Notes: generated by a model from the letters alone, not told the origin. DNA of 64,000 nucleotides from Takakia lepidozioides (GCA_030704615.1 CM060732.1:39413053-39477052); one strand, 5' to 3'. Positions 11,561 to 23,863 are shown, counted from the first letter of the stretch. Numbers and translations are program-made.

Positions 11561-12907
11561 ACCTTAGATCTAAAGCAGTGAGAAATGGTCTTGGGATCAC
11601 ATGAGTGGAGATAGAATCCATCTCTCTAATTAGTGAGAGTAGACTCTCATGACATCATCACCTACTTCAGGTTTAGGCAACCATGGATCTAACTTTAACA
11701 CGTTAGATGCTTATAGAGTGGAGGATAGGTTCGATGGGACTAACTACCATACTTGGAAATTTCGAATGGAAATGATCCTCCCCAGACAAAGACTTGTAGT
11801 CACTAGTTGACGGCACTATAATAAGGCCAGCCTAAACCAACATTCGGTCAAGCTACCACTGCAATGGCGATTTGGGACAAGTTGGCCACAATATTTGAGA
11901 TTAATGACGTCACGTCAACTGTGTTTGCCACTACTCATTTAAATTGTCCAAGTTCAATTAAAGCTTTCAAAGATGAGAATATAGAGTTACACTTAAGTTC
12001 CTTCAATGTCTTGAGAAGAAAACTAGAAGCAGTAGGAACTTCAGTTTCCGACGAGCATATAGGAGTAATGTTGCTTGGTTCATGACCAAGATTCCAAAAT
12101 CTTATGACGGGTTTGTAGTGTCACTAAAATGGCAAAACAGCTTATCGGTGGATAATGTCATAGGACTATTATTCAAAGAGGAAATAAGTAGATTATTGTC
12201 TAGAAAGTTTAGAAATTTTTTATAAAAAAATCTTGTAGGAAATCCTCTCAAAAACAAAAGTTAGGAAAATCTACTAAGTCTAGAATAGAGTGCTTCTACT
12301 GCAAGAAACTAGGTCATATGATCAAGGACCGTAGAAAATGAATAGTAAATCAAATCACTTCAATAAGAGTATTGATGGCATTGGCCGGTATTGATGGGCA
12401 TTGGCGTCGAGAATGATTTTGATGTCCATCAAATGGATGTAAAAACAGCGTTTCTCAATGACTATCTACAAGAGATCATTTATTATATGGACCAACCTCA
12501 AGGTTTTATCAAACCAGAGACTAAACACAACGTCTGTAAGTTACATAAGACGCTTTTCGGGCTCAAACGGTCTCTGAGAGCATCGTACGAAAGGATTGAT
12601 ACTTTTCTTCTAATATTTGGATTACAAGAGGGTTGCATACCAATGTCTACATTCTTACACAAGGAAGTCAATTGGTGATATTGGCTTTATATGTGGATGA
12701 CGTTGTGTTGGTCAGCAATGATGGTCAAGGATTACTATTACGGTTCAAGAATAAATTATCCAAGGAGTTTTCCATGACTGCTATGGGTTCAATTCAATTT
12801 TGTACTATTGGCAAACACATTAGTAATATAAGAGATAGACTAAAGCATTTAATAGCAATCCAACACAAAAGTCACATTACTCAAACTTACATAAGAAAAT
12901 CATTGTA
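11548..12907 (+). mobile_element. Ty1/copia retrotransposon, internally deleted and decayed
   Basis: A primer-binding site resembling the initiator-Met tRNA complement (TGGTGTCAGAGCC, 11548-11560) follows an apparent 5' LTR end at ...TACA. A gag-like frame starts at 11649 and contains EDRFDGTNYHTWKFRMEM, typical of copia gag. UBN2-like sequence follows (11864-12200), then a zinc knuckle C-x2-C-x4-H-x4 whose last Cys is Arg (about 12290-12337). The sequence then jumps straight to copia reverse transcriptase (12400-12907): QMDVKTAFLN, MDQPQGFIKPET and LALYVDDVVLV. Protease, integrase and the first part of RT are missing, and several frameshifts and stops are present. No 3' LTR is recognised. 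It cannot move on its own. Confidence 0.82.
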
Positions 12908-15800
12908 ACTCTTCTGTCACAAAGTTATTGATTTGTGTATCTTAGGGTGATTGCAGCCTACAGTGTTCAATTTTTAATGAAGCTATGTCATTTTTCCTGT
13001 ACATAGTTTGTTGGTTTTGATCTAGTCTATGAAATTTGTTAAAATTGACTCACAACATTGTCCCTATCTACATGTAGTATATATCTTTTCAGACTTGCCG
13101 CCAAAAACCGTTATCTCTAGAAGTGATGGACTTTTATGAAAAGTCCATAAGCTTTTGTTACAGTCCATACAAAACTTGTTATGGACTCATTATTTGTTAG
13201 ATTTTGTAACATAATTGGAACATGGGACTTGGCCCTCCCTAGACATTCCACGTGATATAGTGTAAGTGAATCCATGTTTTGGGTTTTTTTTTCTTATGTA
13301 CTTTTATATAGGCCACATCTTCAACTTTTTGGTCCACTCTTCGTTGCAACTACCCCTTTGGAGCTCAACCTCTTGTAGTGTGAAAAGAAGGGGGCATAAA
13401 TCCCCTTCTAGTTAACTCCTAAATTGTTCCTTACCCAAATACACACTTACTCACACCACACTTAATCACTCCTACTCTATTCATGATCAGAGATTGGGTA
13501 CCCTCATCCACGCCGCAGCGGAAGAGAAGACATGGACAGGGGTTGAGAAGTTTCTCAAACTTATAACTTGGCTCATTTGTAAACAGGGTATTGCATATGC
13601 CAGGGTTCTGTTTCCTAAATGTTTCAAGACATACATTATCACAAAATCAGGTTAGCCAGCACCCATGAAGGGCAATCCCTTCATAATACTGGCAGGCTAG
13701 TTCCATGAAATACACATCAAGTTTTATGGTCACTGGTTCAACTACAACGGGCTCCGGGTTTTTCACACACACATAGCCTCACTTTGATGATCCACCATTC
13801 CTCTTTCAAGATCTCTTTTCCCCATCCATTTGCATCAAGGACATATGACACTTTCAACCCTCTCAATCCCTTCTTGCAGATACAAAATGGGCTACCAATA
13901 ATCACCCTCAAGTGATCTTCTCTGTTGCAGCCCTCAGCCCCTGCATGCTTCTAAGTAATCATGCAATCAGCAGCCAACAGGTTTACTTCTACCTGATTCA
14001 TTCTCTCTGAAATATGCTACTTCCTAACCTAATTATATGCATGTTGCCCTCATTGTAAGTCATGGGCACTTCTTCTTTACTCAACCTCATTCACATCCGC
14101 CCAAAATAGGAAACATCCTTTGTTTAAGAACTGACTTCCCAACTTCTTGCAGCACTCCACACAACTTCCACCCTGCCTCACTTTCTCTCTACCACCAGGA
14201 CTGGTATGAATTCCAGAAGTCACCATTCCATTTGCCAAAATCTTTTTCTATCTCCCTCATTTCCATTGAGAGTATCTCTACCAGAATTCCACAGCAACTA
14301 TCCCTAAGTAAGAGAAGAGGTTTGTATCTATGAACTTAGCTCTCTTATACTCCAGCTGAAGCGGTGGGATCGCCTGCCTGAAATGGCACCTCACCATCTC
14401 TGTCAGCAGCTCCCCTAACTCCTCTTGTCGTTTGAATGTCATGTTGTAAAAACAAAGATCTATGCATGTCAGATCCTGTCATTGCTCTGCCACTCCACCT
14501 TCAGATATTTCGTCGATTCAAGCGTTCCGTGAGTCATGACAGCTCTGTTTCAACCTATGGCAGTAACCTTGTTGCTTGCCAACTAACTACCCTATCCTAC
14601 CATCTCTGCTAATCTACGCTAAGATCTGATGTGATAACAAGAAGACAGTCATTATCTGAAAGCTTCCTGCTCTACATATTTCACTCTTTGCTTCTTTATT
14701 TACAGATAACCTGTATCACTGTCCACAAGCCAATGCCCTCATTCTGGCGATTGCACCATGAATGCAATGGCGGCGGTATCAGTTTGCACACCCTACCTCT
14801 GGCAGATGCCCGTCATGATGGAGCTGCTCCATCATCTTAACTAGCCTTTGATCAAGTCGGCAACCCCACCTTCCTATTCCCTGGCAGCAGGCTGTTTCCC
14901 TTGCAAGTTCATCCTCCTTGTCATCGTGGTTATGAGAGTAACGACGGCACTGCCGCCCCTCCACCGAGCTGCTTTCCCCGCAACTCCTACACCTTCAGCG
15001 GTCAAATCACAGGAAGCACCGCCTCTATGCCTTCATTACTTCTGTCAGTAGTACATGATATTACTTCCCTTGCCCTTGATGAATCGTCCTGCAGCACTCC
15101 CTCTCTTCAATGCCATGAAACGATTACTGCACCGCCTCCCTTCTCCCGGCTTGAGCAAAATTACCTAGCTGTTCCCTGCACGATTACCCTCCAGCAAGCC
15201 CTAAGCTTCCTCGACCCGCGTTTCTAAGGTAATCACCAGCGATGAAAGCCATTCATCCTATGGATGAAAAGGCGTATTTCATGACTTAGCCACATTTTGT
15301 CCTGGCAGCGCAATAGCATATGGATTTAACTGTAGGCATGGATACTTCCTTCCTTGTTATTAGCACCAGGGCTCTCCCTTTGTAGTAATGCCGAATCCTG
15401 ATGCCAAACAAAAATTTCCGTGTTACTCCCCTGCATTCACACTACACTCTCTAGCAACCCAACTAAATGTTGGACCACACTTCATATACCCTAGTAAAAT
15501 CTTGCTATTAACAGAGTTTTGACCTTTGCAAGAAATTAAGAAGAAGATTAAAAGTATGTTTGACGTCAGTGAATCTACAACACTTCAATCTCCAAAGTCT
15601 GCACAAAGCCTATCATCTATTATTATAACCCAATTTAAATTCATTAACAAAATCATGTCATTTGGTCCTGATGTCATTGAAATCCATTATACCAAATGCA
15701 GGTGGTCAAGAAAATGACGACCTGCAATAGGCTTTTTGGGTATAGATGCATTTGTTACCTTTATCTATAGGTTTGTATGACTTGAATTACAAAGAAAAAC
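12908..15800. other. Intergenic, decayed sequence without a supported gene
   Basis: No intact frame. Stretches of the minus strand (for example about 13,830-13,925 and 14,160-14,340) read like decayed coding sequence over 40-60 codons, but I recognise no family. A local palindrome lies near 13,128-13,155 (GGACTTTTATGAAAAGTCC). Confidence 0.4.
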
Positions 15801-16510
15801 CTCACACTACAAAATAATGTTGTCATGTTCATTGACGGGTGTGAACTCCCGAACAATGGATGACGCCTCCTGAATGGCCTCCTTGATGCTCCGAAAGAGG
15901 CTCTCTCGTTCGTGAAGTTGCATGTTCTTCAACATACACTTGATCTCAAAGATCAAGTCTGTCGCAACACCCCCCCTTCCCACCCTTCGAGGCATTCACC
16001 TTCTTCACGGCAACACCCAACAAGTTCAACAAATGGGTGCCAGATAAGAATGTTCGTAAAGATATCATCAAGGGGATTCATGAGGAGATTGGGCATTATA
16101 GAGTGCGCAGGATATAAAATAAAGTGGTTTGACACCTGAGAGCGTCGACACATTGGATTGGCTGTAGGATGCAAGGATGGTCAGGAGCATTGTAGATGTT
16201 TGGCTTCAAGCTCTCATTTGATCTACTCGGTACATGCTGAGTGACCCGCTCCATAACCTTGCGCTCACAGCGCTTGAACGTCGACTCAACATGCAATCCA
16301 ACAAGGTCAACAACCTTTGGATCGGAGTTGAGTTTTGTTGCACTGGCCCCTAGATCCACTTTGTTGAACACTATCCTCATCCCCCACTGTTTATGTTTTC
16401 AAGACCCTCTCTCTCTTCGCCTTAGGCTCGATAGGATGAACATCCTTTGCCCCTGCAAACAACTCATCGGGATTTCTCCTCGACATCATTTCAACCACAG
16501 AGATGGTTTT
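15801..16510 (-). other. Decayed coding-like sequence next to the foldback
   Basis: The minus strand holds two open frames of 62-94 codons (16096-16380 and 15807-15995) that continue the direction of the left foldback arm but are separated by stops. No domain is recognised. They may be remains of the same unidentified element. Confidence 0.3.
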
Positions 16511-17812
16511 CTTCGAATTCATGAATTCATACCAATCGAGGAGCGCAAGACACATGATGGACATACCCTTCCTCACCCGGTTCGATATGCTAAAGGAGTT
16601 TCTCCCTCCATGGTTGCAAGACTCGAAAGAATTCACAAGTAATCTCTTGCACAAATTTACCTTTATTGTCGTCATAGTTCAACTGCTCATTCAGCTCTTG
16701 CATTTTATTTGGAGAAAAAGGATTCTCATCAATTTTTGCGATCCTCCACAAGGTTTGGCAACTTTCGGACTTAGAAACCTTAATGAGTCAAGATTTAAAA
16801 GTATTAGACAATTCTTGATTCTTGATTCTTGATTCTTGATTCTATTAGGCAATTCTATATATGTATTATTATGCAATTCATTATATGTATATATATTAGG
16901 ATATTTTTAATTCTTAATTGACTAAAAACTAAGCAAATTATCTAATGCTTCTAAATCTTGACTCATTAAAGTTTCTAGTCCTAAAGCTGCCAAAAGAATA
17001 CTGCAAAAATTGATGAGAAGGGGAGAGGGGTTTTGGCGCGCCTTAATGATGACGCGGATTTGAACGGCGGGCCCATCTATGCATACGTCCAAATGCAGCG
17101 CGGCCCAACCCTAAACCTAAACCCTGATGTGGCTTGTCTGACCGTATCCCTGGCGGGCTCCACCAGGAGCTCGTCGATCTAGGCTCTGCGATGGCGCTTT
17201 GCCAAGACTTCGTGTTGAATCACGTCACAGCAATGGCGGGACTGCTCGCTGATCCAAACGTCCGGATGACCAAACAAACGGGCCTCCGCAATTTCGCGGG
17301 TCTCGATTGGACGACGATCGACCAATAACCGGTTATGGAGTTCCTCAATCACGTTCAACAAGATTGGGTGGACGTCGATGGAAAGCGTAAACGCATCGAC
17401 GACGACCTCATTGCCCGAGTTTTTTTTTCTCCCAAAAAACGGCATCATCGGTGGGAAAAAAACGACAGCCCGGCCACGAGCTCGAAACAACCGCGCTGTT
17501 CCGGCTCACCTGATGAACAACCTGCAAATCGCACTGGTTTGTCGGGAAAGTGTCAACTGGACACAGTATTACACCAAACGTCTCATTAATAAATTCAGGG
17601 ACGTTATTTCATTGTTTCCAGATAGCATGCAAGAGGTAAAGAAGCAGTTGAACTATGACAACAATAAAGGTAAATTTGTGCAAGAGATTACCTGTGAATT
17701 CTGTGAATTCTTTGGAGTCTTGCGGCCTTGGAGGGAGAAACTCCTTTAGCAGATCAAACCGGTTGACGTGGGGTATGTCCATCATGTGCCTTGCGCTCCT
17801 CGATTGGTAGCT
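16511..17812. repeat. Large imperfect inverted repeat (foldback) with a coding-like arm
   Basis: The left arm at about 16,515-16,690 is inverted at 17,633-17,812, and the left part at about 16,725-16,830 is inverted at 16,934-17,019. Both arms encode the same peptide, reading outward: QLNYD(D/N)NKGKFVQEIT, then a PWREKLL stretch. The right arm keeps about 600 bp (17,020-17,630) that the left arm lacks. That insert is GC-rich, starts with a telomere-like AACCCTAAACCTAAACCCT (17,107-17,125) and has a possible ATG at 17,190. The AT-rich centre holds a 7-bp microsatellite. This looks like a head-to-head duplication of an unidentified mobile or gene-derived element, now broken by stops. Confidence 0.6.
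16811..16843. repeat. Microsatellite (ATTCTTG)n
   Basis: A 7-bp unit, ATTCTTG, is repeated about 4.7 times, perfectly, at the centre of the foldback. AT-rich sequence follows. Confidence 0.9.
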
Positions 17813-17992
17813 AGGAACTAACCACATTAGTATGTATCGCATCCACTCTTTTGGGATGACCCTAAAATACTTGGATCCATCTGTTTATACTCGAAAGTGC
17901 GTGGGTTCATTGACGGGATGCGTGATATTCATCGCCACGGATACAACCATAGAGTTGGCCTAAAATGGAGATCTGATCAATACATGCTTGCT

Positions 17993-18190
17993 TGGAGGGT
18001 GGACTCGCGGCACGGATTGGCTATGTAGAGGAAGGCTTAGATTAGGGGTGGAATCGCGACACGAATTGGCTGTTTTGAGGAAAACATGAGGGCTCGGATT
18101 GAGGGTGGAATAACGGCACGAATTGGTTATTTGGAGGAAAACATGAAGGCGATTCAAGATGAGGTGAAGAACCTCAAGGTGGTTCAACAA
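17993..18190 (+). repeat. Short tandem repeat that stays open as protein
   Basis: Three imperfect units of about 52-60 bp (starting near 17,995, 18,045 and 18,103) share GGTGGAATCGCGACACGAATTG-like cores. Translated, they give repeats of GGI(A/T)(T/A)RIG followed by EENM(R/K)A, then QDEVKNLKVVQQEF, which has a coiled-coil look. The frame is closed on both sides, so this is a remnant of an unidentified repetitive protein gene or transposon. Confidence 0.4.
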
Positions 18191-18199
18191 GAATTCTCA

Positions 18200-19980
18200 T
18201 TCTGCTCCTCAAAATCTTGCTGGGATTGCTCCCTCATCGAAAGAGATGCTACACTCCTTGAATGAATCTCCACCTTCGCCAGCACTTATAGTGTTGCCAC
18301 AGTGATACCTGATTCGACAAGATCCTTATACTTACTTCCTGAAAGCTGCATATGTAGGCGGTACAGATTATATTCTCTATGTTGCATGCATTCAATTTCT
18401 GTATCAGTTAGCCAAGAATACTCAACATTGATACTTAGCCTATGTATATATTTATATCATTGTATTTGTTGTTGTGGCTGTTTTAACGATAACCTCCTCA
18501 TCTATTCACCTAATTATGTACTTGCATAGAGCTGAACCAGCCCCTTGGAGATTAAGACCCTTCTCTAAATCTACACTTCTAGTTGAAGATGATGCTTGGC
18601 TCATAAATTATAACATCCTACTCTATTGCTGCTGCTCACAATGATTTCCCTTTCACACTCTCAAGTCATCCATCATTGCATTCAAAGCTTGTGGACGACA
18701 ATCTATAACATGTACTCCCTCTCATCACTGCTCAATCATTCGCTCACGGCACACTATGCTGGAATTCAGATATTCAGTCTCCACCATGACACCCTTTGTT
18801 ATTTCCTTAGTACCACCGCTGCATCCCAAAATCATGGCCGTCACCGTTCAGAGATTTTTGCACAAACTCTCGGTGACCCATCTGCACTTCTAATAAAATA
18901 CCGCAAAAGACGGCTGGGTTTATACCCCTTTTCCTCTTTTGAACAAACGACAATGCCTACTTTTAATTTTACAGTGCCCCATTAGTAACCCCTATAGTTT
19001 CTACAACAAACTACCACTTAGGATCTGTCACTTCATTCTGGATGAACTGTTTTAGAACTCCATCTGTCCTTCATTCATCCATCACAAATTGCCTAGTGAC
19101 TCGTTTTATGGACGTTCCTTCACCTGGATATGGACGGGTGTGCACGATTGTTACATCTAGATGTGTTATGCAGTACAAGACATATGACATCAGAGTGGGA
19201 AACTTTCCTAATTGCAGTTGTCTGGATTTCACTTGTATGTTATCAGCTTGTCTTGGTAGGAGAGGAAAATATGTCCCTGGCAAGCATTTTTATTCCATCG
19301 TTCTCATCAGGATGATATGTGACCCCAAACGAGATGAATTTGTTCACCGGGTTATACTATCCTACACCGAGGTTATTACTCCAGTGGGTTTGGAAACTCG
19401 ACATTGAGTATGAGTAGTTGAACAACTCGTTGGATGACATCCACCTGCATCCCTTCTTCATTCATCAGATCAAAGTGTTTGCTCCATCTCTGCTCATTCC
19501 AGGATTTGATGTCAAAACCAGTCAAAACCCCTTCATCCCCATCCGTTCAATACTTTCATCCACAGAAGGACATGTCCCTTCTTTTCGTCTAAGATCATGA
19601 CACGCATGCTAGTGCCCCAGCTGTGGAACACTCCCCTTTTTAAGTATTCCTCAGTGACACTCCATTCAGTACACTTGGTGATCCAAATTAGGTTCATGAC
19701 ATGGCACTTCATTGTCACTGTCTAGAAACTACCTGCACGTTAAAGATATGAGATATTAACGTGGCTGATCAACATGACATTTACCGGTGGTTCGAAACAC
19801 AGAGCTCTTCCTTTTTCTTTCTTCTTATGCTTTACCTTGTTAGCTTCGGTGCATCGTAGCTTGCTCTGTGACTTTGTTCTTTCGTTGTGGATTCAAACTT
19901 TCGCCAATCATGGCAGCCCTGGGAGGTTCCCCAGATTGTACCTTCCTCGTATCTTTTTTTAATTAGAGTAACAGGGCCAC
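18200..19980. other. Unassigned region, possibly downstream part of the minus-strand LINE
   Basis: No gene is supported. A minus-strand frame at 19,533-19,718 and another at 19,071-19,283 look more protein-like than random, but I recognise no motif. They lie 3' of the minus-strand LINE reverse transcriptase and could belong to it. Confidence 0.35.
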
Positions 19981-19984
19981 CGTG

Positions 19985-20850
19985 ACACCGTCCCCTTTCT
20001 TTAAAATCTTGTTTCCAGTCCTGCGTTCACATTAGCCATAGCTGAATTCTCGAGAAAAATCACCGATCAGTCATCTGCGTACATTACCTGCTCTGAGACA
20101 TTTTGCTGGAAACCGAGTTGCAGCCCAGTAATGCAGTGGGGACGCAAGGCAAAGAGGTGACCCATTGCATCCGCAGCTATTGGAAAGAGAAAGGAGCCAG
20201 AGGGCATCCTTGACGAACAGATCTGGAAAGCGGGAAAGCCCTGGACAAACATCCGTTAGCAATAACTTTGCTGGAAGACCCAAGAAGGATCTTGATCCAT
20301 TTTTAGGAAATTGGCGGTGATGCTGATTCTTTCGATTGCACCAAACAGATACTTCCAGCTTAATATACGGTCGATCGAAGCCTAAGAGAACCAAAGGTAT
20401 CATGGGTTTGCTTCGAAGCTTCTGCATACTGCAAGGCTTCACATGTTAGAACCACAATGTCCAGGATCATTCTACCCTTCAAAAACTCGGACTGCTTAGG
20501 TCCTATGATTGAAGGCCGCAGAATTTGAAGTCTTTTAGCTAGAGCCTAAGTAGCTATAATATTGTAAGAGGATTCGAGGAGAGTAATGGGTCCGTAGGTA
20601 GAGATATATACAATCTTTGGACACACCTCTTTTGAAAATAAGAGAGATGACATGACCAAGTGCACTTTGGGATGGCATGTGGGATGGCATGATGTTTTTG
20701 GAAATGATGTCCATTGCCATTGAGTAGGAAATCAGGACTCACTGATTTCCATTCAAAGTGATCTAAAGAAAAATTCCATCTGCGTGCCATCAGGTGATCC
20801 TGGAGCTTTGCCTGGGTGAGTCCATCCAGGGTTAATTCCTCGTTAATTCC
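19985..20850 (-). mobile_element. LINE reverse-transcriptase fragment (minus strand), decayed
   Basis: Read on the minus strand across several frames, the order is that of plant L1-type reverse transcriptase: GHVISLI(F)K near 20,650, YGPITLLESSYNIIA near 20,570, ALAKRLQ...IIGPKQSEFLKGRMILD near 20,480, L-G-F-D near 20,370, a palm stretch P-S-G-S-F-L-F-P-I-A-A-D-A, and the catalytic QVMYADD near 20,075. A stop directly follows YADD, and several frameshifts break the ORF. It is a different LINE type from the FADD element at 27-30 kb. Its 5' side abuts the PPR pseudogene. Confidence 0.75.
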
Positions 20851-20939
20851 TGATGTGTGAGGTCGGCCCAGAGAGAGGAGTCCTGGAGCACCGATACTTT
20901 GGAGGGGATCGTGTTTACATGCTCTCTGATTGCACTGGA

Positions 20940-23863
20940 GCTACAGGTCATCTTCGGGATCATCCGAGGTCTTTGAGAATACCTTCACAAACAAGTTTTT
21001 GCTGCAGTTTCTGCGATATCCTTAGGTCTGGAGCAGAGAACTCCATCAGAAGATTTCATGAGACCAGGGATGGCCATGGCCTGCATGGCCCTCTGATTGG
21101 CTTTCATAAAAAAGCTTGTGGGGATGTGAGGATGCTGTGTAAGACAGGACGACTGAAAGAGGCGCTCCACATATTGGACCACCTAGGCATATCGGCAGAC
21201 TCCGATACTTATGTCTGGATGCTAAAGGAGTGCATGAACAGGAGACAGCTAGCAGAGGCCAAGCAGGTGCACACCCATTGTCCGAAGTGGATTCAAGCCA
21301 AACATCTATCTTCTCAACACCCTTGTCAACATGTATGCCAAATGTGGGAGCTTGGGGATGCCCATAAAGTGTTTGAGAAAATGGCTGAATGAAATTTGTT
21401 TACGTGGACTATAATGATAGCAGGATATGCCAAACATGGTTGTGGTGGGGAGGCTTGGAAAATCTACAAGCAAATGCAACAGGAGGGGGTGGCGCCCAAC
21501 AAGGTCACATTCATTTGTATTCTGAATGCATGTGCTAGCTTGGGAGCTCTGGAAAAGGGTAGAGAGGTCCATGCTGACATAATCAAAACTGGAATTGCAT
21601 CTTGTACAGCTTTGGAGAATACGCTTGTCAACATGTATGCCGAATGCGGGAGCATTATGGAGGCTCGTGAAGTGTTTGACAAAATGACTGAACGAAATGT
21701 GGTCTCATGGAACGCAATGATCATAGGATATGCTCAGCACGGGTGTGGTAGGGAGGCTTTCGAGATCTTTGAGCAAATGATCTGGGAAGGGGTTATGCCC
21801 AACAAGGTCACCTTTATTTGTGTTCTCACTGCATGCAGTAGCCAAGGAGACCTAGTAAAGGTCAGAGACGTCCATGCTGACATCATATTAGCTGGAATTG
21901 CACCAGATGTCACTCTGGAGACTGCCCTGACTGACGTCTATGCCAAATGCGGGAGCTTAAAAGATGCACGGCAAGTCTTTGACAAAATGGGTAACAGGAA
22001 TCTGGTCTCATGGAATGCCATGATAATAGGATATTGTCAGCATGGGTGTGGTAGGGAAGCTTTGGAGATGTATGAGCAAATGCTATGGCGAGGGGTGATC
22101 CCCGACAGGGTCACATTCATTTGCATGCTCAGTGCATGTGCCTTAGTAGGAGCACTGAAAAAGGGCACAGAAGTCCATGCTGACATTATTGAAGCTGGAA
22201 TTGTGCCAGATATCATTCTAGGCACTGCCCTTGTTCACATGTATGCCAAATGTGGGAGTATAAAAGACGCTCGTCAAGTGTTTGAGAAAATGTCTGTGCA
22301 CAATGTGGTCTCCTGGAACACAATGCTCACAGGGTATGCTCAGCATGGGTTGCATAAGGAGGCTTTTGAGATCTATGAAGAGATGATACAGGAAGGGGTG
22401 TTGTGTGATGAGGTTACGTTTGCTTGCATTCTTAATGTGTGGGCCAAAGGGGCAAAGTGGTCCATGCTAACATCATAAGAAGTGGGATCATGTCGGACAT
22501 CATGGAGAATACACTTGTTCATATGTATCCCAAAAGTGGGAGCATAAAAGATGCGCATGAAGTGTTCAACAATATGACTAGACGAGATGTGGTCTCCTGG
22601 TGTACAATGATTGCAGGTATGCTTAGCATGGGTGTGGTCGGGAGGCGTTGGAGATCTATGATGAAATGCAACAGGAAGGGGTGTTCCCTGACAGGGTCAT
22701 GTTTATGTTCTCTATGCATGTGCCAGAATTGGAGCCCTGGAAAAGGGCAAAGAGGTCCATACGGACATCATCGAAAGTGGAATTGTGCCAGATATCATTT
22801 TGGAGACTGCCCTTGTTGACATGTATGCCAAATCTGGGGATGTAAAAGCTGCACGTCAAGTGTTCAACAAGATGGCCAAACAAAATGTGGTCTCATGGAG
22901 TGCGATGATCGCAGGATATTCTCAGCATGGGTGTGGTAAGGACGCCCTTCAACTATTCAAACAAACGCAACAGGAAGGCTTGAAGCCGAATGGGATCACC
23001 TTTGTATCTCTTCTTTCTGCTTGTAGCCATGTGGGCCTTGTAGATGAAGGCTTTCACTACTTTAATTCCATGAGTCGTGATCATGAGCTCACTCCTCAGT
23101 GGAGCATTTTGGCTGCATGGTGGACCTTCTTGGCTGCGCAGGACAATTGGATGAGGCAGAGGACCTCATTTTAACAGAATGCCAATCAAATCAGATGCTG
23201 GGGTGTGGAGGGCCTTGCTTGGTGCCTGCAGAATCCATGGTGATCTGCAGGTAGCAGAACGTGCAGCCAAAAACATTATTAAGTGGGATCCACAGCATGC
23301 TGCAGCTTATGTGCTGCGGTCAAACATCTTCGCTGCAGCTGGCAGGTGGGATGATAAAGCAGAGGTGAGAAGAATGATGGAGGATAGGGGTGTAAGAAAG
23401 GAGCAAGGGCACAGCTACATTGAAGTCGACAACCAGGTTAGTATATTCGATCAACCTTGACCAAACATCACCACTCATCCTACTCAAATGTCATACATTT
23501 TTTGTGGAAGACCAATTTCACCCAGAAATTTTAGAAATCCATGCTGAGCTGGAGAGATTGTCCAAGTGGATGAAGCAGGCTGGGTACATGCCAGACACGC
23601 ACTTTGTATTGCATGATGTGGAAGAGGAACATAAAGAGAATTCTCTCTGCTACCACAGTGAAAAGCTGGCCATCGCTTTTGGGCTCATCAGCACACCTCC
23701 TGGGACACCCCTGCGTGTCATCAAGAACCTTAGAGTGTGTGGTGACTGCCACACCACCACCAAGTTCATCTCAAAGATTGTTGGCCGAGCTATTGTTTTA
23801 CGGGATCCCAACCGCTTTCATCACTTCCAAGATGGGGTTTGTTCTTGTGGCGATTACTGGTGA
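20940..23863 (+). pseudogene. PPR protein of the PLS-E-DYW class, disabled pseudogene
   Basis: PLS-class PPR proteins bind organelle RNA, and the DYW domain is the cytidine deaminase of C-to-U editing. From about 21,130 this reads KTGRLKEALHIL, a run of near-identical 101-residue P-L-S triplets spaced exactly 303 nt (starts near 21,396, 21,699, 22,002, 22,305, two more diverged), then E/E+ motifs and a DYW domain ending CSCGDYW at 23,863. The deaminase zinc residues are visible (YHSEKLA, CGDCHT). Lesions: two compensating frameshifts near 21,275 and 21,355, an in-frame TGA at 21,390 where a CGA arginine is expected, frameshifts near 22,440, 22,620-22,650 and 22,720-22,785, two around 23,100-23,175, and an insert of about 53 nt near 23,440. 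No ordinary intron is visible. The N-terminus is uncertain. It is probably dead. Confidence 0.9.

Noticed and set aside
12908-13480. 3' LTR of the 11.5-kb copia element
   Set aside because: Compared by eye with the sequence before the primer-binding site, no match was found.
14779-15227. Overlapping frames on both strands as a gene
   Set aside because: Composition is not gene-like, no domain is seen and no splice pattern links them.
17107-17125. Telomere end or internal telomeric array
   Set aside because: Only about two and a half plant-type units. It is better read as a telo-box-like motif or chance.
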